Shown: positions 15,542 to 22,297 of the stretch, one piece after another
How positions within the stretch are numbered: the stretch's first letter is position 1
Layout of the letters: each line of letters opens with the position of its first letter
Source of the DNA: CAYNDB01 sp964395915
GTDB lineage: Bacteria; Nitrospinota_A; UBA7883; JAJRTC01
Reading direction: 5' to 3'
Assembly (NCBI GenBank): GCA_964395915.1
Contig: CAYNDB010000031.1
Location: 1 to 22,297 of the forward strand
Length of the DNA: 22,297 bases
Position numbers and translations under genes: made by a program
Notes under the pieces: generated by a model
Databases searched by the model: none
What the model saw: only the letters and a program-made list of their open reading frames with translations
Told to the model about the DNA's origin: nothing

Positions 15542-16909
15542 TCAGCCGATGCCGAACGCTTTTGTTTTGTTGCGCCCTTCAGCCTTGGCGACATACAAGG
15601 CCTCGTCCGCCTTGGTTACAAGTTGCCGTGGTTTGTCTATTCCTTCAGCCGATGTGTCGCATATGCCGAGCGAGACTGTTATGTTGATTTCGCCGAATTC
15701 TGTTTTTATAGGAGTGTTTTCCATATCTTTTCTTATTCTTTCAGCGACTGCTATTGCGGTTGTAGAATTTGTCTGAGGCAGGAGAAAAGCAAACTCCTCC
15801 CCGCCATAGCGGGCGACGGTGTCTATCTTCCTTACGTGATCCTTAAACCGCGCCGCCAGAAATTTAAGCACGCTGTCACCTGCAATGTGGCCATACGTGT
15901 CATTGATATCTTTGAAATAATCGATATCCAGCATCATGCAGGACATTGGATTGCCATAACGTATTGCGCGCTCGAACTCGATGCTCAAAATTTCCTGAAA
16001 ATAGCGATGGTTGAAAAGTTTGGTCAACCCGTCTGTTATGGCCAGTTTGCGGGCCTTTCCCAGCCTTCTGGCGTTATTCAGCGACGCGGATATCATCTCC
16101 GCCGCAAGCTCCACCGACGAGTAATCCATGCTGTTAAAAAAACCTCTGCTGTTACCGTTCAGGTTCAGCGCGCCAAATATATCATCCCCAACCTTAAGAG
16201 GGATACACATGGCGAACCCATCCTTGTATTTCTCCCTTTTAACATCAGGAGCGTATTTTGACGAAAGGAAATCTCGCACAAAAACGGTTTTGCCAGTTTT
16301 CATCACTTCCGGCATAATAGGACAATATTCTGATATCAGCGACGAATCATCCATTTCGTGACTGTGGGCAAAAGCCGAAAGTTTACTGGTTTCCTCGTCC
16401 AGAACAAAAAGAGAATACCTGTCAGCCGACACCAGTTTTCCAAATTTTTCCTGAATAGCTTTGGCTATATCGCAAACTTCAATCGTATTAACGGATTGGG
16501 CGAAATCTACAAGCCCCTCAAGCTGGCGCTGATACCTCTGGACTCGAAAGATCGCCCGCAGTTTCGCCAAAAGCTCCGGCATGTTGAAAGGTTTGGTAAT
16601 ATAGTCATCCGCGCCGATGTCCAGCCCTTCCACTTTTTGCTCGGTTTTTTTAAGGGCCGTGGCGAACACAACGGCGATATTTCTTGTACGCTCCCCTTCT
16701 TTTAGACGACGCAACACTTCATGGCCATCCATATCCGGCATCATGATATCCAGCAACGCAAGGTCAGGTTTTTTCTTATCAGCAAGCTCAAGCGCCTCGG
16801 CCCCGCCTCTGGCCAATGTCGTTTCGTAGCCTTCGGCTTCAAGAACGGCGTTAAGCGTCACCAATATGTCGTCGTCATCGTCGACTATCATGATATGCGG
16901 TTTGTGCAT
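15542..16909 (-). CDS. Response regulator with REC-GAF-GGDEF domains (diguanylate cyclase)
   Basis: The 455-aa protein joins three domains. The receiver (about 4-122) has an acidic cluster at 10-14, phosphoacceptor D54 (LLDIMMP) and K106 (TKPF). A GAF domain covers about 130-280. The GGDEF domain (about 290-450) keeps the active-site GGEEF (369-373) and, five residues before it, RKID (360-363), the RxxD inhibitory c-di-GMP site. It should make c-di-GMP when phosphorylated and be limited by its product. It starts 11 bp after the histidine kinase gene, with GAGAG as ribosome site, so that kinase is the likely partner. Confidence 0.93.
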   Translation of the reverse strand: MHKPHIMIVDDDDDILVTLNAVLEAEGYETTLARGGAEALELADKKKPDLALLDIMMPDMDGHEVLRRLKEGERTRNIAVVFATALKKTEQKVEGLDIGADDYITKPFNMPELLAKLRAIFRVQRYQRQLEGLVDFAQSVNTIEVCDIAKAIQEKFGKLVSADRYSLFVLDEETSKLSAFAHSHEMDDSSLISEYCPIMPEVMKTGKTVFVRDFLSSKYAPDVKREKYKDGFAMCIPLKVGDDIFGALNLNGNSRGFFNSMDYSSVELAAEMISASLNNARRLGKARKLAITDGLTKLFNHRYFQEILSIEFERAIRYGNPMSCMMLDIDYFKDINDTYGHIAGDSVLKFLAARFKDHVRKIDTVARYGGEEFAFLLPQTNSTTAIAVAERIRKDMENTPIKTEFGEINITVSLGICDTSAEGIDKPRQLVTKADEALYVAKAEGRNKTKAFGIG

Positions 16910-16920
16910 TTATACTCTCT

Positions 16921-18474
16921 CTACGTTTCACTTGATATTGGTAAATATAGACTAAACGCGCTTCCCTCGCCAAGCTCACTCCTTGCGGTTATCACTCCTG
17001 CGTGCACACTGGCAATCTGGTGACATATAGCGAGCCCAAGTCCTGTCCCGGCGTAACGTCGACAAAACCCTGTATCCGCTTGTGTGTATTTATCAAATAT
17101 TGAGTCTATTTGTTCTGGAGGAATTCCTATGCCTGTGTCGGCGACTTCTATACAAGCGTAAGTAGAGCCATCCCTGTCTTCTGATTTAAGCGATACAGTC
17201 ACCTTGTCGCCATTTTTAGTGAATTTTAGCGCGTTAGATAAAAGGTTGTTCAGCGCCTGGATGATAAGCTCCTGGTCAACCTCCACTATCGGAATTTTCT
17301 CCCTTGCGTCATATGTCAGCCCCACACTTTTATCTTTAAAAGCCAGCGAAAACTGCTCTATGCAAAGCGCGACGATTCCGGCAAGGTTCACTTTCCCCCG
17401 AACGACTTTCACCTGGTTGGCCTCGAACTTGGCAAGATCCAAAAGGTTGTCTATAAGCTCCTGCTGGCGATCTACATTCCTCGCTATAATTTCCAGAAAC
17501 TTGCGTTGCTCAGAGCTTACATCCCCCAATACGCCACGCAGAAAGTTGTCCACTGCGGCGCGGATAGAGGTCAACGGCGTGCGCAACTCATGAGATATCA
17601 TATTTGTAAAATCGTCTTTAAGTCTTTCGTACTCCTTGTCCTGAGTTATATCTGTAAAGAGAAAAAGCGAGCCTCTGGCTCCACTGTCGGGGTCAGGCAC
17701 TTTCGTCAGGCGCACCCTGTAGGTTTTGCCGCTTACCTCCGTTTCAAAACTTTCAGGGAAGCTCTTCTTACCATTGTCCCTGGTTGGCGAGCTGTTTGAA
17801 AACATGTTCAACAGCTTTTCCATTGTAGCGTCGCTATCCATGCTCAAAAAAGGAAAATGACTCTGCGCCACCGGGTTTATAACCTCCAGAGCCTCGTTGG
17901 CGGCAAAAAACACCATCGCATCGGTCATGCCATTTATCAACGCCTCCATCTTGTTTTTTTCAGCCGCAAGCTCGTTTCGCAACCCTATGAGATGAACGCT
18001 CTGACGCGCGAGGCTATCCATTATCTTCCTTTGCTCCTGATGCTTAAACCGTAGCTCACGTTTGCTTATTGTGCTGGCGTCCTCATCTGAACTGTCATTA
18101 ATCAGCGACAAGGCAACGATCGGAAGCGACAGAATACCCTCTTCGTCATCCGTCAGCGCCAGGGGGCCAAGCCCAAGCTCGATTATCTCAACCGGAGCCT
18201 CAAAATTGATAGACGGAGCGAGTATGGCGATTCCCAAATCAGGTTTGATAGAACGAAGCCGATATGCGGCCAGAACGGCGGAACGAGGATCCGGCTCAAA
18301 ATCTACGAATGCGGCGTCATATGCAAAACCCACGGCGACCATGCGGGTAGCCCGTTCAAAAGATAAAAATTCAAGCTCAAATTCCCGTTCTTCACGCTTC
18401 TCAAAAGCTCGAGATATCCTGCTTTTCAGATCGGCGTTTTCAGTGACAATGAGAATTTTATGGCTGTTGGTCAA
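16921..18474 (-). CDS. Soluble histidine kinase with degenerate receiver and PAS domain
   Basis: The 517-aa kinase has no membrane helix. Residues about 5-125 look like a receiver fold (HKILIVTENADLKSRI, FVDFEPD), but the acidic pair is ENAD and no K-P motif is evident, so phosphotransfer is doubtful. A coiled region (140-178) leads to a PAS domain (about 175-280, FTDITQD). HisKA follows with H295 in SHELRTP. The ATPase domain has the N box (N410, N414), DTGIG (446-450), IFDKYTQ and GTGLGL (476-481), all intact. The start is TTG with CGGAG 6 nt upstream; I found no better ATG. It is the second gene of the operon, between the ferredoxin and the diguanylate cyclase genes. Confidence 0.9.
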   Translation of the reverse strand: MTNSHKILIVTENADLKSRISRAFEKREEREFELEFLSFERATRMVAVGFAYDAAFVDFEPDPRSAVLAAYRLRSIKPDLGIAILAPSINFEAPVEIIELGLGPLALTDDEEGILSLPIVALSLINDSSDEDASTISKRELRFKHQEQRKIMDSLARQSVHLIGLRNELAAEKNKMEALINGMTDAMVFFAANEALEVINPVAQSHFPFLSMDSDATMEKLLNMFSNSSPTRDNGKKSFPESFETEVSGKTYRVRLTKVPDPDSGARGSLFLFTDITQDKEYERLKDDFTNMISHELRTPLTSIRAAVDNFLRGVLGDVSSEQRKFLEIIARNVDRQQELIDNLLDLAKFEANQVKVVRGKVNLAGIVALCIEQFSLAFKDKSVGLTYDAREKIPIVEVDQELIIQALNNLLSNALKFTKNGDKVTVSLKSEDRDGSTYACIEVADTGIGIPPEQIDSIFDKYTQADTGFCRRYAGTGLGLAICHQIASVHAGVITARSELGEGSAFSLYLPISSET

Positions 18475-18525
18475 TTTTAACTCCGGGGTATAAAGGGGTT
18501 ATTTTTCATCGCAATAGCGCGCGTA

Positions 18526-19158
18526 TTATCCTGAAAGAGGGGCTAAAGTTTCTATGGCGGTCCTGCCTGCTTTCAGGCGACAGTTACTCTCGCAAAGCCC
18601 GCACCCCACGCAGTCCAGCGCTTTTATAAGCGGTTTGCCGCCCAGGTCTATTATCGCCACTCCTGACAGGGGGCAAAAATCTATGCAGTACCTGCATTCT
18701 CCATCCTCATACGCAATGCATTTCGAAGAGTCCAGCCTCGCCTTGCCCATAGACAGGTCGGATATCTTGTCTGGTTTTACAAGCGCTCCCGTATCGCACA
18801 CGGAAATACAATGAAGTTCCGAGCAAAGATAGCAAGGCTTTCGCTTCGGGGAAAACATCGGTGTCCCCTCGGCCTCTCCATAGCTTGCTGACACACGGAA
18901 AAGAGTGTTTTCCGGGCAGGCTTTAATACATTCATCACATTTGGAACAAAGCTCTATAAAACGCTTTTCCTCCACCGCCCCCGGCGGGCGCAAAAGCCCC
19001 CTTTTCGGCTCAAGAGGGTTTCGAGGCTCTTTAGTTACGGTCTTGCGAGTGACTTCTCTTTGGCCCTGCACAAATTCGCCGACAACACGTCCAAAAAACC
19101 CTACACCCTCGCGCAGAGCGTCACGCCTGTTGAAAGATGCGCCTCTTTTTTTGTCCAT
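18526..19158 (-). CDS. Polyferredoxin with four 4Fe-4S motifs (NapF/NapG-like)
   Basis: The 210-aa protein carries 16 cysteines in four groups: C71/74/77/81, C109/112/117/121, C147/155/158/162 and C183/186/189/193. This is the pattern of NapF/NapG-type ferredoxins, which carry electrons or help mature molybdoenzymes. The N-terminus has FNRRDALREGVGFFG, which resembles a Tat-type RR motif but lacks a clearly hydrophobic signal core. NapF keeps a similar stretch in the cytoplasm, so the location is uncertain. No nitrate reductase gene is nearby. It is the first gene of the run into the histidine kinase (51 bp spacing) and diverges from uridine kinase across 57 bp. Confidence 0.88.
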   Translation of the reverse strand: MDKKRGASFNRRDALREGVGFFGRVVGEFVQGQREVTRKTVTKEPRNPLEPKRGLLRPPGAVEEKRFIELCSKCDECIKACPENTLFRVSASYGEAEGTPMFSPKRKPCYLCSELHCISVCDTGALVKPDKISDLSMGKARLDSSKCIAYEDGECRYCIDFCPLSGVAIIDLGGKPLIKALDCVGCGLCESNCRLKAGRTAIETLAPLSG

Positions 19159-19215
19159 AACCTAATATACAACATGATACCCTTATCTTTCATTGCAAAC
19201 CATGCGAACAGCAAG

Positions 19216-19866
19216 ATGACCCCTTTTAAAACAGATAATTCACCTAAAGATATAACCCTTGTCACAGGAATATCAGGCGGATCGGCGGCAGGGAAAACAA
19301 TGGTCGCAAACCTGTTGGCGGAATTGCTTTGCCCGTTTGGATCGCCTGTCCTGGCTGTGGACAGGTATTTTTATGACCAGAGGCGCTTATCGCCGAAAGA
19401 GAGGGCAAAACTTAACTACGATGTGCCGGAAGCCATTAACTTCAATCAGTTAGCAAAAGATATCAGAAATCTAAAAAATGGACAGAAAGTCCGTGTTCCT
19501 GCTTACGACTATGCCACACACGCAGCAATACCTGAGAAGGAGCTTGTATATCCTGCCAAACTATTGATCGTAGAAGGGATACTGCTCTTTAACTCTAATG
19601 AAATCAAACCGTTGCTGGACTTCAAAATTTATGTGGACGCCAAAAGCGAAGAGAGGCTCCGCAGAAGAATTGCCCGTGACACGGTGGAGCGCGGCAGAAC
19701 GAAAGAATCGGTGATAAAACAATTTTATGAAACTGTGGAACCGGCGTTCCTCAAATACACGGAGCCGACACGCGATGACTCGGACATCACTCTCGATTGG
19801 AACATAAAAGATTTGCCTGCGTTGAAGCTTCTGGCGGACAAGATAGCCTCGCTGGTATTATATTAG
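19216..19866 (+). CDS. udk: Uridine kinase
   Basis: This 216-aa P-loop kinase phosphorylates uridine and cytidine for pyrimidine salvage. The Walker A is GISGGSAAGKT (about 18-28), then LAVDRYFYDQRRL, the substrate-site region YDVPEAINFNQL, VPAYDYATHA, LLIVEGILLF and RRRIARDTVERGRT. The open frame reaches back to 19060, overlapping the divergent ferredoxin gene. ATG 19216 gives the usual family length and starts just before the first strand; ATG 19174 is possible. Neither start has a clear ribosome site. UbiB follows after 24 bp. Confidence 0.92.
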   Translation: MTPFKTDNSPKDITLVTGISGGSAAGKTMVANLLAELLCPFGSPVLAVDRYFYDQRRLSPKERAKLNYDVPEAINFNQLAKDIRNLKNGQKVRVPAYDYATHAAIPEKELVYPAKLLIVEGILLFNSNEIKPLLDFKIYVDAKSEERLRRRIARDTVERGRTKESVIKQFYETVEPAFLKYTEPTRDDSDITLDWNIKDLPALKLLADKIASLVLY

Positions 19867-19890
19867 TAACAAAGGAATCTGGAAAAAACG

Positions 19891-21549
19891 ATGCCTATAG
19901 GAAAAATTCGACGCGCGACAAGGAGCCTTTCGAGGTATAGGGAGATATTCTCCATCCTGGTCAAATATGGCCTTGCGGACTGGGCGAAACGTGTAGACCG
20001 TGATTTTATACGGGACATAATTTCTTTCCAGTCTCCAAAAGAGCTTCTCGAACTTTCGACAGAGGAACGCATCCGCAGGGCAATAGTGGAGCTTGGCCCC
20101 ACCTTTATAAAATTTGGGCAGATACTTTCCGTCCGGCCGGACATTGTCGGCGTCCCACTGTCCGAAGAGCTAAAGGAACTACAATCGAACGTGACGCCTG
20201 ATCCTCTTGAATTGGTAGAAAATACCATCGAGAGCGAGCTTGGCGGAACTACCGAAGAGCTGTTCGATAATTTCGAGTCTGTGCCTGTCGCTTCCGCCAG
20301 TATCGGGCAAGTCCATATGGCCTGGCTTAAAAGCGGCGAAAAGGTTGCGGTGAAGGTGCGCCACTCAGGCATAGAAAAAGTCATTCAAACAGACCTGGAA
20401 ATATTAAAAGATCTTGCGCAGCTTGCTGAGGATTATGTCGAGGACGCAAAGTATTTCAGACCGAAAGAGACCGTCGCAAGATTCTCGAAAACATTGATGC
20501 GTGAAATGGATTTCATGCGTGAGGCTCGCAACATAATCAACCTTGGGGAAGACCTGTCCGACGATGTGACGGTGAAAATCCCAAAGGTCTTTGAAGATGT
20601 TACGACTTCAAAGGTTCTTGTGATGGAATGGATAAACGGCGTAGCTCTGGACAGGCTTACTCAGGATATGAAGGAAAAAATCGACACATCTGATATTGCG
20701 GAGAAGGCGGCCCGTGTGTTTCTGAACATGATGTTCATCAGCGGATTTTACCACGCCGACCCGCACCCGGGAAATATAATGATATTAGGTGATGAAAAAA
20801 AGATAGCGCTTCTCGATTTCGGTATGGTTGGCAGGTTGTCGCCACGGATAAGAGAGCATGTGGAGGATATGGTCGCCTCTGTAGTGGCGCAGGATAGTGA
20901 GCGTCTGGCAAGGATAATAGTAAAAGCCGGTTCACTGCCTCCGGATTTGGACGAGGCGTCTCTTGGGGCGGATGTCACCGAGTTCATATCATTCTACGGC
21001 GCGTTACCCGTGAACAAGATCAAGCTTTACGAGGCTCTCAACGAAATGATGTCGATAATCCATCGCCACCATATAATTCTGCCGTCAGAGGTTGTGCTGG
21101 TAATAAAAACGCTGGTGACCCTTGAGGGAACAAACAGGGAGCTGAACCCCGAATTTAACATGTTGTCACTTGTGGCCCCGTATCAGGCCAGTATGGCGTT
21201 TTCGATATTGCAGCCCTGGCGAAAGCTCGCGCGCACACGCAGGTTCTATTATGAGTTGCAGGATTTCGTGGAGACGGTTCCCTCTGCGCTGGCCGATATC
21301 ATAGAGAGGTTCCGACGCGAGACTCTTGAAATACACATGGAGCATCGCGGATTTGAGCATTCGGCGAACCGGCTGGTGTTCGGCATACTGACGGCGGCAA
21401 TGTTCATCGGCTCATCGCTTGTATTGAGCGCAGGCGTGCCGCCGCTTTTATTCGGGCTATCGTTTTTCGGACTGCTCGGATATCTTGTCTCGCTTGTAAT
21501 GGGTATAAGGATACTCTGGGCGATAGCAATTCATGGAAAGCTAGATTAG
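19891..21549 (+). CDS. ubiB: UbiB/AarF (ABC1/ADCK) family atypical kinase
   Basis: The 552-aa protein is a UbiB-family atypical kinase or ATPase needed for ubiquinone and related isoprenoid lipid metabolism. The family KxGQ motif is KFGQ (74-77). ASASIGQV (134-141) is the alanine-rich loop replacing the usual P-loop, and the lysine is K155 (VAVKV). HADPHPGNIM and LLDFGMVGRLS are the catalytic and metal-binding segments. Two C-terminal membrane helices (about 490-545) anchor it. The ribosome site is AAAGGAA. It is followed 32 bp later by the phasin-like gene. Quinone type in this organism cannot be read from the window. Confidence 0.95.
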   Translation: MPIGKIRRATRSLSRYREIFSILVKYGLADWAKRVDRDFIRDIISFQSPKELLELSTEERIRRAIVELGPTFIKFGQILSVRPDIVGVPLSEELKELQSNVTPDPLELVENTIESELGGTTEELFDNFESVPVASASIGQVHMAWLKSGEKVAVKVRHSGIEKVIQTDLEILKDLAQLAEDYVEDAKYFRPKETVARFSKTLMREMDFMREARNIINLGEDLSDDVTVKIPKVFEDVTTSKVLVMEWINGVALDRLTQDMKEKIDTSDIAEKAARVFLNMMFISGFYHADPHPGNIMILGDEKKIALLDFGMVGRLSPRIREHVEDMVASVVAQDSERLARIIVKAGSLPPDLDEASLGADVTEFISFYGALPVNKIKLYEALNEMMSIIHRHHIILPSEVVLVIKTLVTLEGTNRELNPEFNMLSLVAPYQASMAFSILQPWRKLARTRRFYYELQDFVETVPSALADIIERFRRETLEIHMEHRGFEHSANRLVFGILTAAMFIGSSLVLSAGVPPLLFGLSFFGLLGYLVSLVMGIRILWAIAIHGKLD

Positions 21550-21570
21550 TAACGTTCTTTTTAACAGGCA

Positions 21571-21577
21571 AGGAGGT
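21571..21577 (+). promoter_or_regulatory. Strong Shine-Dalgarno of the phasin-like gene
   Basis: AGGAGGT is a near-perfect anti-16S match with a 4-nt spacer to ATG 21582. It is much stronger than the sites of most neighbours and predicts high translation of this small protein relative to the UbiB-like protein. Confidence 0.6.
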
Positions 21578-21581
21578 AGAA

Positions 21582-21911
21582 ATGTTTAACGCAATACGTA
21601 ACGCGGCAAAAATAGGATTGGGAGCTGTATCCCTTTCGAAGGAGAATCTTAGAAAGATGACGGACGATCTTGTCGAAATTGGCAAACTTAGCAAGGAGGA
21701 AGGCGAACGGCTTTTCAAGGAGTTTGACAAATCAAGGGAGGACTACCAAAAAAACTTGTCGAATCAGGTGGAGGCGATCGTAAAAAAAATCATGGATCAG
21801 GCGGGGCTTGCGCCGAGATCGGAGCTTGACGACCTTCGTAAAAAGATCGAAAGCCTTCGCAAAAGGATAAAAGAGCTCGAAAAACAGGCGGAAGAAAAGG
21901 AGGCAGTGTAG
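21582..21911 (+). CDS. Phasin-like / UbiK-like coiled-coil protein
   Basis: The 109-aa protein is almost wholly helical. An N-terminal amphipathic part (about 1-30, AAKIGLGAVSLSKENLRKM) precedes a central helix with LSKEEGERLFKEFDKSRED. It ends in a heptad-rich coiled coil from RSELDDLRKKIESL onward. It resembles the family listed as polyhydroxyalkanoate synthesis regulator phasin. The C-terminal coiled coil also recalls UbiK/YqiC, an accessory factor for ubiquinone synthesis. Placement directly after the UbiB-like gene makes the second role worth considering, but that is inference. No PHA genes are in the window. Confidence 0.82.
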   Translation: MFNAIRNAAKIGLGAVSLSKENLRKMTDDLVEIGKLSKEEGERLFKEFDKSREDYQKNLSNQVEAIVKKIMDQAGLAPRSELDDLRKKIESLRKRIKELEKQAEEKEAV

Positions 21912-21928
21912 TTAAACGCTACACTGCC
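21902..21928. terminator. Perfect 10-bp hairpin between convergent genes
   Basis: GGCAGTGTAG (21902-21911) pairs perfectly with CTACACTGCC (21919-21928) around a 7-nt loop. The left arm contains the phasin-like stop codon. On the plus strand no U-run follows. On the minus strand it is followed by TCCTTTTCTT, so it is a better terminator for the incoming cytidylate kinase-like gene and perhaps a 3'-end stabiliser for the ubiB transcript. Confidence 0.6.
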
Positions 21929-21959
21929 ACGCTGGAGCTAACACGACATCTCTGAGAAA

Positions 21960-22297
21960 TTACTCTATTACTTCGTTCAGTTTCATATACTCCAAAATCG
22001 TGGAAGCCATCATATCCGGCGTATTCTGGGCGTTGTTGAAAATCAGGTTGTAAAGAGAAAGATCAGCGGCGTCCATCCCCGTAAAGTCGGCAATAAATCT
22101 TGCCCTGGCATGTTGTTTTGCCTGCAACATGTTCTCGGCCTCATAACGGTTCAACTTATAAAGACGTTCCACTCTGTCCAAACGCCACGATTTCGACGCA
22201 ACGACCCTGATATGGATTCCGCAAAATTTCTTCGGGTCCAGTCTGTGAGTGATTATCTGCGCCCCGGACCCCAGAAACACGCAGTTACCTTTGTCCG
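21960..22297 (-). CDS. Cytidylate kinase-like family protein, 5' end outside window
   Basis: The reading frame is open to the window edge, so only the C-terminal 111 residues or so are seen. GNCVFLGSGAQ, IHIRVVASKSWRLDRV, HARARFIADFTG and DLSLYNLIFNN match the cytidylate kinase-like family (PF13189 type) from its central strand onward. The P-loop, expected near the N-terminus, is out of view, so activity cannot be judged. The apparent GTG at 22280 lies inside the conserved region and is not the start. Confidence 0.85.
   Translation of the reverse strand, partial: DKGNCVFLGSGAQIITHRLDPKKFCGIHIRVVASKSWRLDRVERLYKLNRYEAENMLQAKQHARARFIADFTGMDAADLSLYNLIFNNAQNTPDMMASTILEYMKLNEVIE

Noticed and set aside
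18526..18630. Cluster of cysteine motifs as part of a nitrate reductase (nap) operon
   Set aside because: No napA, napB, napC, napD or napH-like gene is present on either side, so only the ferredoxin family resemblance is reported.
1..22297. CRISPR arrays, insertion sequences, toxin-antitoxin or phage-defence modules
   Set aside because: I saw no regularly spaced repeats, transposase motifs or paired small toxin-type genes in any part of the window.

Overview
The window is about 22.3 kb of chromosomal, mostly housekeeping DNA from a Gram-negative-type bacterium. Base composition looks moderate and even, and I see no prophage, insertion sequence, CRISPR array or plasmid module. I cannot assign a species. 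PlsY, a short-form N-acetylglutamate synthase, a Memo protein with a PqqD-like N-terminus, a UbiB kinase next to a phasin-like coiled-coil protein and a Thermotoga-type DAHP synthase together suggest a Nitrospinota, Nitrospirota or Desulfobacterota-like lineage. That placement is inference. A run of exactly 100 N (1590-1689) shows a draft or metagenome assembly with a scaffold gap.

Layout. (1) 1-1.6 kb: tRNA-Ser(UGA), an unrecognised 204-residue protein, then a DUF1848 gene cut by the gap. (2) 1.7-3.2 kb: beta and gamma subunits of a sodium-pumping decarboxylase, with a plausible promoter of their own just after the gap. (3) 3.2-4.2 kb, minus: a MoaA-like radical SAM protein that lacks two of the three arginines MoaA uses to hold GTP; a 34-bp imperfect palindrome lies in its upstream region. 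(4) 4.4-12.0 kb, minus: aroF, dinG-like helicase, xerC/D-like recombinase, a small membrane protein, a short-form NAGS, rlmD and a Na+/alanine symporter, several close together or overlapping. (5) 12.2-12.8 kb, plus: tRNA-Leu(CAA) and a stand-alone CheY-like receiver, each with a readable promoter. (6) 12.8-13.5 kb, minus: a TPR protein. (7) 13.6-19.2 kb, minus: a compact run transcribed as ferredoxin, histidine kinase, REC-GAF-GGDEF diguanylate cyclase, plsY and PqqD-like/Memo. (8) 19.2-21.9 kb, plus: uridine kinase, UbiB/AarF kinase and a phasin-like protein, ending in a strong hairpin. (9) 22.0 kb to the edge, minus: a cytidylate kinase-like fragment.

The most notable features are the five-gene operon joining an iron-sulfur protein, a soluble kinase with a degenerate receiver and a c-di-GMP synthase to phospholipid synthesis and a Memo protein; the divergent MoaA-like enzyme with its palindrome; and the UbiB/phasin-like pair. 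The families are established, while the proposed links between neighbours are inference from gene order. No stretch above 300 bases lacks a gene apart from the assembly gap region.
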